Of a stretch of DNA of 8,247 nt, positions 1-6,300 are shown piece after piece (position 1 is the first letter of the stretch; each line of letters opens with the position of its first letter). The position numbers and the translations under genes are program-made. The notes under the pieces are model-generated. The model saw only the letters and a program-made list of their open reading frames with translations. It was not told the DNA's origin and ran no database searches. Source of the stretch: Desulfobacteraceae bacterium (GTDB lineage Bacteria > Desulfobacterota > Desulfobacteria > Desulfobacterales > JAABSP01); assembly GCA_011390035.1 (NCBI GenBank), contig JAABTE010000100.1, forward strand, positions 1 through 8,247, written 5' to 3'.

Positions 1-157
1 CGAACGGGTGGGAAAAGGAAACGGAAATGCCCAGAGTCCGGTTGTCTTCCCCCATCACCATGCTGTCAGACGGGATCACCATGCCGAAGTGGGCCATGGC
101 CGTTGCGGGAAAGAGCAGGATAGCCGACAGAATCGCCAATTTTTTCAAATGTTTCAC
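1..157 (-). CDS. DUF4198-type exported protein, N-terminal fragment
   Basis: This is the first 52 codons of a gene that continues past the left edge. The start is GTG at 157, preceded 7 bases upstream by a clear GGAGG ribosome binding site. The protein opens MKHLKKLAILSAILLF, a lysine-rich n-region plus hydrophobic core, with a probable signal-peptidase site after TAMA and a mature end beginning HFGMVIPSDSMV. That mature start, followed by a later SVSFSHPF segment, resembles DUF4198 proteins, periplasmic proteins of the cobalt/nickel-uptake-associated group found in many Desulfobacterota. The function is not firmly known, and metal handling is only suggested by the family. The gene diverges from the DUF1573 selenoprotein gene and has its own promoter candidate and a leader of about 125 bases. 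The family call rests on 52 residues and is moderately sure; the exported nature is more secure. Confidence 0.72.
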   Translation of the reverse strand, partial: MKHLKKLAILSAILLFPATAMAHFGMVIPSDSMVMGEDNRTLGISVSFSHPF

Positions 158-183
158 AATCGCCTCCGTTTGACGTAAAAAAA

Positions 184-228
184 CCACGACCGACGCCCAT
201 GCCTTCATGACATGGCTTGCCTTCGTGG
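184..228 (-). other. Structured 5' leader element of the DUF4198 gene
   Basis: CCACGA (184-189) pairs perfectly with TCGTGG (223-228), enclosing an inner stem CCATG (197-201) / CATGG (211-215) with a nine-base loop. The same stretch holds a direct repeat, GCCTTC(A/G)TG, at 201-209 and 219-227. It lies in the untranslated leader between the minus-strand promoter candidate and the GTG start. It could be a cis-regulatory RNA, or a dyad operator acting as DNA. I compared it by eye with c-di-GMP-I, cobalamin, fluoride and nickel/cobalt riboswitches: only a GGCAAGCC stretch recalls c-di-GMP-I, and the rest does not fit. Confidence 0.35.
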
Positions 229-256
229 CGATGAATGATATTTCGTAAAGCGTCTC

Positions 257-286
257 CCGATGCCGGCTTCGGCCGGCGATTGTCGG
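257..286 (-). other. UUCG-capped GC hairpin in the leader of the DUF4198 gene
   Basis: GCCGGC (262-267), TTCG (268-271), GCCGGC (272-277) form a perfect six-pair stem. On the top strand the loop is the stable TTCG tetraloop; on the transcribed minus strand it reads CGAA. An outer helix CCGA (257-260) / TCGG (283-286) can stack below an asymmetric internal loop. It sits just downstream of the minus-strand -10 candidate, so it would be at the very 5' end of the leader. No U-tract follows, so it is not an intrinsic terminator. Confidence 0.4.
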
Positions 287-290
287 AAAA

Positions 291-319
291 GCTATAACCG
301 AAAAGCGGGGGGCCGTCAA
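291..319 (-). promoter_or_regulatory. Sigma70-type promoter candidate for the DUF4198 gene
   Basis: Read on the minus strand, TTGACG (314-319) is separated by exactly 17 bases from TATAGC (291-296). This gives five of six and four of six consensus bases at ideal spacing. Transcription would start near 284, leaving a leader of roughly 125 bases before the GTG at 157. Confidence 0.5.
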
Positions 320-322
320 CGG

Positions 323-366
323 AATTTTTTTTGAACTTGACAATTATTCCCCGATTGGTCTAACGT
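323..366 (+). promoter_or_regulatory. Promoter candidate for the selenoprotein-HAD operon
   Basis: A perfect -35 hexamer TTGACA lies at 337-342, preceded by a T-rich tract (323-332) that could act as an UP element. The -10 is poor: the best match is TAACGT at 361-366 with an 18-base spacer. The weak -10 suggests an activator or another sigma factor, or that the real start is elsewhere. Transcription from here would place all three leader hairpins in the 5' untranslated region. Confidence 0.35.
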
Positions 367-370
367 GATG

Positions 371-434
371 ATTTGCCGCAAAAGCGGTATATAGCTCATT
401 TGCCGCGAAAGCGGAGTGGTCGCCGGTAGCGGCG
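371..434 (+). repeat. Three tandem tetraloop hairpins in the leader of the selenoprotein gene
   Basis: Two 17-base direct repeats, ATTTGCCGC(A/G)AAAGCGG, at 371-387 and 398-414 are offset by 27 bases and differ at one base. Each folds into CCGC-tetraloop-GCGG, with loops AAAA and GAAA; the second is a GNRA loop. A third, sequence-unrelated hairpin follows at 421-434, CGCCG-GTAG-CGGCG. The array ends about 18 bases before the ribosome binding site. There is no U-tract, so simple intrinsic termination is unlikely. RNA stability control, protein binding or translational control are possible roles. Confidence 0.5.
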
Positions 435-463
435 AACAAAAACACAAAGGCAAGGAGTCGGCC

Positions 464-1192
464 ATGAAAGCTCATCCCATTTGCTGTCGCGCGCTTTTCG
501 CCCTGGCGCTCGCGCTTGTTTTCGCAGGCGCTGCCCAGGCGGCCCCGAACGCGGAGGCGGTGGATCCGAATTATCGGTTCGACCCGGTGCTGGACGGCGC
601 CGAGGTGGTCCACGAATTCGTGATCCGCAACACCGGAGACGCCCCCCTGGAAATCGAAAAGGTCAAGACCGGCTGAGGCTGCACCGCCGCTTCATACACG
701 CGGCAGATCCCCGCCGGAGGCGAGGGAAACATTCAGATCAAGGTCAATACGAAGGGGTACGGCGGCCGTCCGCTGAAAAAGAACATCACCGTCCACACCA
801 ATGATCCGGACCACCCCCAGGTGGGCCTGAGCATCTCCGGCGATGTCAAGCGCTTTGCGACCATATCGCCCAGCCGGGTCCAGCTCACGGGCCCGTCGGA
901 CCAGCCGGTGACCCAGACGGTCACCATCCTGACCGAGCCCGACTATCCGTTCACCATCAAGGCTGTGCGCACCCGCAGGGATGGCGACATTGAGGTGCGG
1001 CTGGAGACGGTGAAAAAGGATGGCCGGGACAGCTATATGGTCACCATTTCCAACCAGCGCCACGACAAGTCCAGGTACTATAACAGCGTCATTCTGGAAA
1101 CGGACAGTCCAATCCAGCCGGAGATCGTCATCGGCGTTTACGGCAACATCCTGGAGCCGGCGGAAGGCGGGGGCAAGGCGGATCCTTCATGA
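464..1192 (+). CDS. Exported DUF1573 selenoprotein (TGA at codon 71 read as selenocysteine)
   Basis: The ATG at 464 has an AAGGAG ribosome binding site at 452-457. Residues 1-26 form a signal peptide (MKAHPICCR, Ala/Leu-rich core, AQA cleavage site), so the product is exported. The mature part has the immunoglobulin-like DUF1573 pattern: FDPVLDGAEVVHEFVIRNTGD (residues 39-59), then VKTG-U-GCTAASYTRQIPAGGEG, then NITVHTNDP (107-115) and an ISGDV strand. The in-frame TGA (674-676) falls exactly where this family has the first cysteine of its Cys-Gly-Cys-Thr motif, giving U71-G72-C73-T74, and the frame continues with clear family sequence to the TGA at 1190. The full product is 242 residues. A conventional gene caller would split it into 464-676 and a downstream GTG ORF at 821. 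A Sec/Cys pair two residues apart suggests a redox or metal-binding role, but the function of DUF1573 is not established. The alternative is a nonsense mutation or a TGC-to-TGA sequencing error; the exact position argues against chance. Confidence 0.85.
674..716 (+). promoter_or_regulatory. Candidate bacterial SECIS element downstream of the Sec TGA
   Basis: Bacterial SECIS elements lie inside the coding region just after the UGA, with a short GC stem, an apical loop of about 3-14 bases and a G among its first two. Two alternative hairpins are visible. The first is GCCGC (686-690) / GCGGC (700-704) with a nine-base loop opening with TT. The second is CGGC (701-704) / GCCG (713-716) with loop AGATCCCC, which has G at loop position two and starts 28 bases after the TGA. 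The second fits the known constraints better. The two exclude each other because they share 701-704. Confidence 0.45.
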
Positions 1193-1812
1193 CGCCGCAG
1201 TTTCAGGTGGTGGCTTTCGACTGCGACGGCGTTCTCTTCGACACGGTGGCGGCCAACACGGCCTATTACAACAGCATCCTGGCCGCCATGGGCCGGCCGG
1301 AAATGACGCCGTCTCAGTTCGCCTACGCCCATATGCACACGGCGGAGGCGGCCCTTGCCAACCTGTTTCCGGATACCGAGGATTACGACCAGGCCCAGGC
1401 CCACCGGCGGAGGATGGGGTATGCTTCCTTCATTCCGCTGATGCGCATGGAGCCGCACTTGACAGAGCTGCTCAGGCGCCTTCGGCCCGTGTGCCGCACG
1501 GCCCTGGTCACCAACCGCGCCGACACCATGCCGGCGGTGCTGGCCGCCTTTGACCTGGAATCGGCCTTCGACCTGGTGGTGACGGCCCTGGATGTGGCCC
1601 ATCCCAAGCCCCATCCGGAGCCGCTTCTGCGGGTGCTGTCCCACTTTCACCTGCCGTCGGAATCGGTGCTGTATGTGGGCGACTCGCGGGTGGACGAGGT
1701 GGCGGCCGAGGCCGCCGGGGTGCCGCTGGCCGCCTTCGACAACCCGGCGCTGGCCTCGGCCCGCTACCACATCCAGAGCCTGAGAGACCTGACCCCCATC
1801 ATCTTCAACTGA
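1189..1812 (+). CDS. HAD-superfamily hydrolase, phosphoglycolate phosphatase/beta-phosphoglucomutase-like
   Basis: The 207-residue protein shows the four HAD motifs in order. Motif I is FDCDGVLFDT, with nucleophile Asp11 and acid/base Asp13. Motif II is ALVTNRAD, with Thr108. Motif III is HPKPHPEP, with Lys140. Motif IV is VGDSRVDEVAAEAAG, with Asp165 and Asp169. A helical cap lies at about residues 20-85, as in subfamily IA enzymes such as Gph and PgmB. It should hydrolyse a small phosphorylated metabolite in the cytoplasm; the substrate cannot be read from the sequence. The ATG sits in an ATGA overlap with the stop of the DUF1573 gene and has no strong ribosome binding site of its own, so its translation is probably coupled to termination at 1190. 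It converges on the PYP gene with a 19-base gap. Confidence 0.9.
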   Translation: MTPQFQVVAFDCDGVLFDTVAANTAYYNSILAAMGRPEMTPSQFAYAHMHTAEAALANLFPDTEDYDQAQAHRRRMGYASFIPLMRMEPHLTELLRRLRPVCRTALVTNRADTMPAVLAAFDLESAFDLVVTALDVAHPKPHPEPLLRVLSHFHLPSESVLYVGDSRVDEVAAEAAGVPLAAFDNPALASARYHIQSLRDLTPIIFN

Positions 1813-1831
1813 CGCGGGAGGTCGGTGGGCC

Positions 1832-2218
1832 TCAGATCCGCTTGACGATGATCCAGTAGCTGTCCCCGGCCAGGGCCTTTTTCATGTGGACCTTCACCTT
1901 GGTGGGGTTCATCTTGTAGTCGAAGACATACTCGAACAGGATGTTCAGGTCGTCGTTTTTCACCCCCTGCCTGAACACGCCGTGAAACTCGGGCCGACGG
2001 GTGCAGGGGGCCACTTCCATGAAAAAATTCCTGCCGATCACATCCTCGGCCCGGCGGCCGGTAATGATGGACTCCTTGGCGTTGTAAGACAGGATGACGC
2101 CGTCTGCATTCAATTGTATGGCGCCGAAGGGCATTTCATCCAGTTCCTTATCGTTCATGTTCGAAAGGACGTTTTCGATGTCTTCCTGTCCGAAGCTGAC
2201 CACTTTGAGCTTATCCAC
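1832..2218 (-). CDS. pyp: Photoactive yellow protein (PYP), blue-light photoreceptor
   Basis: This 128-residue protein is a single PAS domain that aligns without gaps, offset by three residues, to Halorhodospira halophila PYP as I recall it. All chromophore-pocket residues are kept: Tyr45 (Tyr42 in that protein), Glu49 (Glu46), Thr53 (Thr50), Arg55 (Arg52), the p-coumarate-binding Cys72 in VAPCT (Cys69), Tyr97 (Tyr94) and Met103 (Met100). The hallmark segments FGAIQL, NFFMEVAPCT, FEYVFDYKM, PTKVKVHMKKAL and GDSYW are present, so it should bind p-coumaric acid as a thioester and photocycle. There is no fused output domain. The start is GTG at 2218, with a textbook AGGAGG seven bases upstream and a good promoter before it. 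The chromophore enzymes tyrosine ammonia lyase and p-coumarate CoA ligase are absent from the window. The identity is very secure; photoactivity in this host is inferred. Confidence 0.96.
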   Translation of the reverse strand: MDKLKVVSFGQEDIENVLSNMNDKELDEMPFGAIQLNADGVILSYNAKESIITGRRAEDVIGRNFFMEVAPCTRRPEFHGVFRQGVKNDDLNILFEYVFDYKMNPTKVKVHMKKALAGDSYWIIVKRI

Positions 2219-2256
2219 GCGAATGCCTCCTTTTATAGGGTTTTCATTAGGGGAAT

Positions 2257-2285
2257 CTATGACAAAGAAGGGGCGGTCCTGTCAA
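2257..2285 (-). promoter_or_regulatory. Sigma70-type promoter of the PYP gene
   Basis: On the minus strand, a perfect TTGACA (2280-2285) is followed after exactly 17 bases by TCATAG (2257-2262), which matches the -10 consensus at four of six positions. The start would be near 2250, giving a leader of about 30 bases that ends in the AGGAGG before the GTG. The -35 lies 16 bases from the ATG of the divergent flavoprotein gene, so expression of the two could be linked. Confidence 0.6.
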
Positions 2286-2301
2286 GAAGAATGGAGATGA
2301 G

Positions 2302-3141
2302 ATGAAAACCATTTTGGCGTTTATCGGTTCGCCCCGGAACCTGGGCAACTGCGAGATCATGGCAAAGGAGATGGGGCGTCATTTCCCCGAGGGCTGGGAG
2401 CTGAAGATGCTTCGGCTCACCGATTTTGACATCCGGCCCTGCCGGGGCTGCTATTTCTGTTTGTTCGGCGACGGCAACTGCGTGCTTAAGGACGATTTTC
2501 CGGAGGCGCTGTCGGCCATTCTGGCCGCAGACGCCTACATCGCCATCGCGCCCACCTACTTTCTCGGCGTCCCCTCGGTCTTCAAGCGCCTGACGGACCG
2601 GGGGCTGGCCCTTTATCCCCATGCCGAAACCCTATGGGGGCGGCCCGCCATCGGGGTGGGGGTGGCCGGCATCCCCGACCGTCAGGGCAGCACCGAACTC
2701 GGCCTTGAAAGCTTTCTGAAGCTTTTGCTGGCGGATCTCAAGGGGGTTCGGATGGTTTTTGGCGCCCTGCCGGGGGAGATCTTCATGAATCCTGACAACA
2801 AGGCGGTCGCCCGGTCCATGGCTGAAAGCCTTTTCGCGCCGGCGCCCGCCCCGGCCCAGCCGTGCTGCCCGGTCTGCGGCGGCCGGACCTTCCGGTTCCT
2901 GGACGGCGGGCGGGCGCGGTGCATGTTGTGCAGCAATCCGGGCCGGCTGACCCTCCGCGACGGCGTGCCGGCGATCGAGATCGAAAAGGGCGCGCATGAG
3001 ATGTTCACCAGCCTCGAGGCGGCCGTGGCCCATCGGGAGTGGCTCAGGGGAATGAAGGCCCGCTTCCTTGCGGAACGCGGCGCTCTCAAGCAGATAACCG
3101 GCGGGTATCGCAAGGAAGGGGCCTGGGTTCGGCCGAAATAA
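2302..3141 (+). CDS. Iron-sulfur flavoprotein (NADPH-dependent FMN reductase family) with C-terminal zinc ribbon
   Basis: The ATG at 2302 has GGAG five bases upstream. The 279-residue protein starts with a flavodoxin-like fold: FIGSPRNLGN (residues 8-17) is the FMN-phosphate loop, and APTYFLGVPSVFK (83-95) is the second conserved FMN contact. Cys47, Cys50, Cys53 and Cys60 form CX2CX2CX6C, the compact motif that binds a [4Fe-4S] cluster in archaeal iron-sulfur flavoproteins. After a Pro/Ala linker (180-187) comes CX2C (189/192) and CX2C (207/210) spaced 14 apart, a zinc-ribbon or rubredoxin-like metal knuckle, then a helical tail with a KGAHEMF segment. The expected role is cytoplasmic electron transfer through FMN and the cluster; donor and acceptor are unknown. 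It diverges from pyp across 83 bases. The flavin/cluster core is secure, while the metal bound by the C-terminal module is inferred. Confidence 0.88.
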   Translation: MKTILAFIGSPRNLGNCEIMAKEMGRHFPEGWELKMLRLTDFDIRPCRGCYFCLFGDGNCVLKDDFPEALSAILAADAYIAIAPTYFLGVPSVFKRLTDRGLALYPHAETLWGRPAIGVGVAGIPDRQGSTELGLESFLKLLLADLKGVRMVFGALPGEIFMNPDNKAVARSMAESLFAPAPAPAQPCCPVCGGRTFRFLDGGRARCMLCSNPGRLTLRDGVPAIEIEKGAHEMFTSLEAAVAHREWLRGMKARFLAERGALKQITGGYRKEGAWVRPK

Positions 3142-3255
3142 GCAGGGTCCATCACACTGGCGGGCGCAACTCCAAGGATTTCGGATAAGAAGGGATTTTG
3201 CCCCGGGCCCTGGGAGACGATCTTGACGATACGTTGGGCAATAGTGCCTTCGGTA

Positions 3256-3284
3256 TTGTCTGAAATAGCGATTTTCCGTATTAT
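3256..3284 (+). promoter_or_regulatory. Promoter candidate for the hybrid kinase gene
   Basis: TTGTCT (3256-3261) is separated by 17 bases from TATTAT (3279-3284), a -10 matching consensus at five of six positions. Transcription would start near 3291, only about 25 bases before the TTG at 3316. This favours the kinase being transcribed on its own rather than only by read-through from the flavoprotein gene. Confidence 0.5.
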
Positions 3285-3315
3285 ATTGGGCCAGACTTTG
3301 CTATAGGTTTAAACA

Positions 3316-6300
3316 TTGACGGACGAAGAAGGCCCAAAACGATCGGGGGGCGCGGTGGAAAGGTTGCGAAAAAGGATCGGTCCGGCGTTGAATCTGGCGG
3401 GCCAGTTGCTCGATTCGGTGGAGCAGGCGGTCATCGCCACGGATCCGGAAGGCATCATCATTTACTGGAATCGCTATGCCCAAAAGATGCTGGGCTATGA
3501 CGGGCCCCAGCACGCCCTGGGCACGGATCTGCGCACATATGTCATGGCCGCGGACCGGCGGGCGATGGCCGGCGCCGAGGAGGTGGTCCGCGCGGGCCGA
3601 AACTGGATGGGAGACCTGCGCTGGATCGCCCGCAACGGCGGCGTGTGCCACGCCCGCCTGAGCCTTTCGGCCCTGCAGGATGTGGACGGGGAGTTTTTCG
3701 GCCTGGTGGCGGTGCTTTTCGAGGCCCCCACGGGGGAGGCCGGCGAGGCGGCCGGCGGCCCCTTCCCGGCGGGCCGGATGATGCGCGGCCAGGCGGCCTG
3801 CGAGGTGATCCGGGGCGCGGACGGCAGGGCCGAGGACGCCCGGTTCCTCAAGGTCAACCCGTCCTTCGAGCGGCTGGTGGGAATGGCCCCGGGAAGCCTG
3901 GCGGGCCGGCGGGTCCGGGAGACCCTCGCCGACATCGATCCGGACTGGATCGAAAAATGCGCACGGGTGGCAGAGACCGACGAGCCGATCCAGTTCGAGC
4001 TGTTCAGCCGCTCCCTCGAGCGGCACTTCGCGGTCATCGCCTACAGCCCCGAAAATGGCCGATTCGCCATCCTGATGGACGACATTACCGACCGGCAGCG
4101 CACCGAGCGCCATCAGCGGCTCACCCTTCAGGTGCTGCGCATCCTCAATCAGCCCGGCGGCCGGGCCGATCTGATACGGGGCATCCTGGAAACCATCCGG
4201 GCCGCCACCGGATTCGACGCCGCTGGCATCCGGTTGCGCGCCGGCGATGATTACCCCTATTTTTACGCCAATGGCTTTTCCGAGGGGTTCCTTGCCGCCG
4301 AGGGCAGCCTGCTCACGCCCGACGCCGAGGGCCGGCCCATTTGCGAGCCTGACGGCGCCGCGAGCCTGGCCTGCATGTGCGGCGCCGTGCTGCGCGAGCG
4401 CATCGACATCGGCCGCCCCTTCTTCACGGAGGGGGGCAGCTTCTGGACCAACAGCACCACCGACATGCTGGCCGATCCGGAGGGGTTTCCCAAGCCGGCG
4501 CGGGCCATGTGCAGCATTGCCGGATACGAGTCGGTGGCCCTGATCCCCCTGCGGCGGGGCAAGGCGATCATCGGCCTTCTCCAGCTCAACGACCGGCGCC
4601 GAAACCGGCTCGACCCGGCCCTGATCCATTTTTTGGAGGATCTCGGCGCGGTGATCGGCATCGCCGTGGCCCGCAAGCGGGACGAGGAGAACATCCGGGA
4701 AAGCGAAAGCCGGTTCCGCCAGTTGGCCCGCCACATTGAGGAGGTTTTCTGGATATGGGATCTGACCGGCGACGGGCTGCTCTACGTGAGCCCCGGCTAC
4801 GAGCGCATCTGGGGCCGGCCGCCGCCGGACGGCGGGCGAATGCTCTTTCTCGCCGGCCTTGACCCGGCCGACGCGCCAGCCCTTGCCCCTTTTCTGGCCC
4901 AGTTCGAGGACACGGGGCGGTTTTCAGCGGAATACCGCATCATGCGAGCCGACGGCGGCCGGCGGTGGATCGCGTGCAGGACCTACCCCATTAACGATGA
5001 ATCGGGGCGGATGTACCGGGTGGCCGGCATCATCCGGGACATCAGCGATCGCAAGGAGGCCGAGGAGCGGGCCCAGTGGATGGCGGCCATCGTCGCCTCG
5101 TCCCGGGATGCGATCATCGGAAAAAGCCTGGCCGGACAGATCCGCATCTGGAACCGGGGGGCGGCGCGCATCTTCGGCTATTCATCCGGGGAGATGACGG
5201 GCCGGCCCGCGGCCAGGCTGTTCCCGCCGGAGGGCGTTGCGGTTCTGGAGGAGATCCTGGCGGCCGTGGCCCGGGGGGAGACCGTGGCCCAGACCGAAGT
5301 GAAGGCCCGCCACAAGAGCGGCGCCGCCCTGTGGATCGACGTGACCGTGTCGCCGGTGATGGGCGCCGGCGGCGGCATCATCGGCGCGGCCACCATCGCC
5401 CGGGACATCACGGAGCAAAAGCGCATAGAAAAGCAGATGCGCCAGGCCCGCAAGATGGAGGCCATCGGCACCCTGGCCGGCGGCATCGCCCACGATTTCA
5501 ACAACATTTTATTTCCCGTCATCGGCTATGCCGAGATGACCCAGGACCTGGTGCCGCCGGACGGCCAGGCCGCCGGCAACCTGGAAAAGATCCTGACCGC
5601 CGCCCGAAGGGCCCGGGACCTGGTGGCCCAGATCTTGAGCTTCAGCCGCCGGGGCGAGGAGGTCCGCCGCCCCATGGCCCTTTCGCCGGTGCTGAAGGAG
5701 ACCCTGAAGCTGATGTCCGCCTCCCTGCCCAGCACCATCCGCATCGAAAAGTCCATCGCCGAAGACGTGGGCCACGTCTTGGCGGACGCCACCCAGATGC
5801 AGCAGGTGATCATCAACCTTTGTACCAACGCCTATCACGCCATGCGGGAGACCGGCGGCCTGCTCCGGGTATCCCTTGCGGACGCCACGCTGACCGAGGC
5901 GGAGCTGGCCGCCGCGGAAGTGCCCGAGGCGGGCCGTTACGTGACGCTGACGGTCTCCGACACAGGATGCGGCATGACCCCGGATGTCATCGAGCAGATC
6001 TACGAGCCTTATTTCACCACCAAGCCCCACGGCCAGGGAACCGGCATGGGCCTTTTCATGGTTTACGGCATCGTGAAGGAACACGGTGGGCACATGACGG
6101 TCGAAAGCCGCATCGGCGAGGGTACCACCTTCGCCATTTACCTGCCCCGGCTGGATCCAACGGCTCTATCGAACGAAATCGACGAGGACGGCGCCCCGGA
6201 AACCGGCAGCGAGCGGCTGCTCATCGTGGATGACGAGGAGGTGGTGCTGCTGATGCTTCGCAAGATGCTGGAAGGTCTCGGCTACGCGGTGACGGCCGTC

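Noticed and set aside
184..240. c-di-GMP-I (GEMM) riboswitch on the minus strand
   Set aside because: Only a GGCAAGCC stretch resembles it; the conserved GGGACGCAAAGCC portion and the second helix are missing.
464..676. Short separate gene ending at the TGA at 674
   Set aside because: The same frame continues with DUF1573 family sequence to 1192, and the stop sits at a conserved Cys position, so one selenoprotein gene is the better reading. A pseudogene remains a minor alternative.
821..1192. Independent small gene starting at GTG 821
   Set aside because: It has no ribosome binding site and begins in the middle of a DUF1573 domain; it is the 3' part of the gene starting at 464.
3190..3220. 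Possible terminator around CCCGGGCCCTGGG after the flavoprotein gene
   Set aside because: The dyad is short and imperfect and no T-run follows, so no terminator is called.
3301..4734. Long minus-strand open frame antisense to the kinase
   Set aside because: It is a shadow of GC-rich codon bias: its protein has no recognisable domain, while the plus strand encodes clear PAS and GAF domains.
5080..5440. A flavin-binding LOV domain among the kinase PAS domains
   Set aside because: None of the four PAS domains shows the LOV cysteine motif (GRNCRFLQ type), so the kinase is not itself a LOV photoreceptor.
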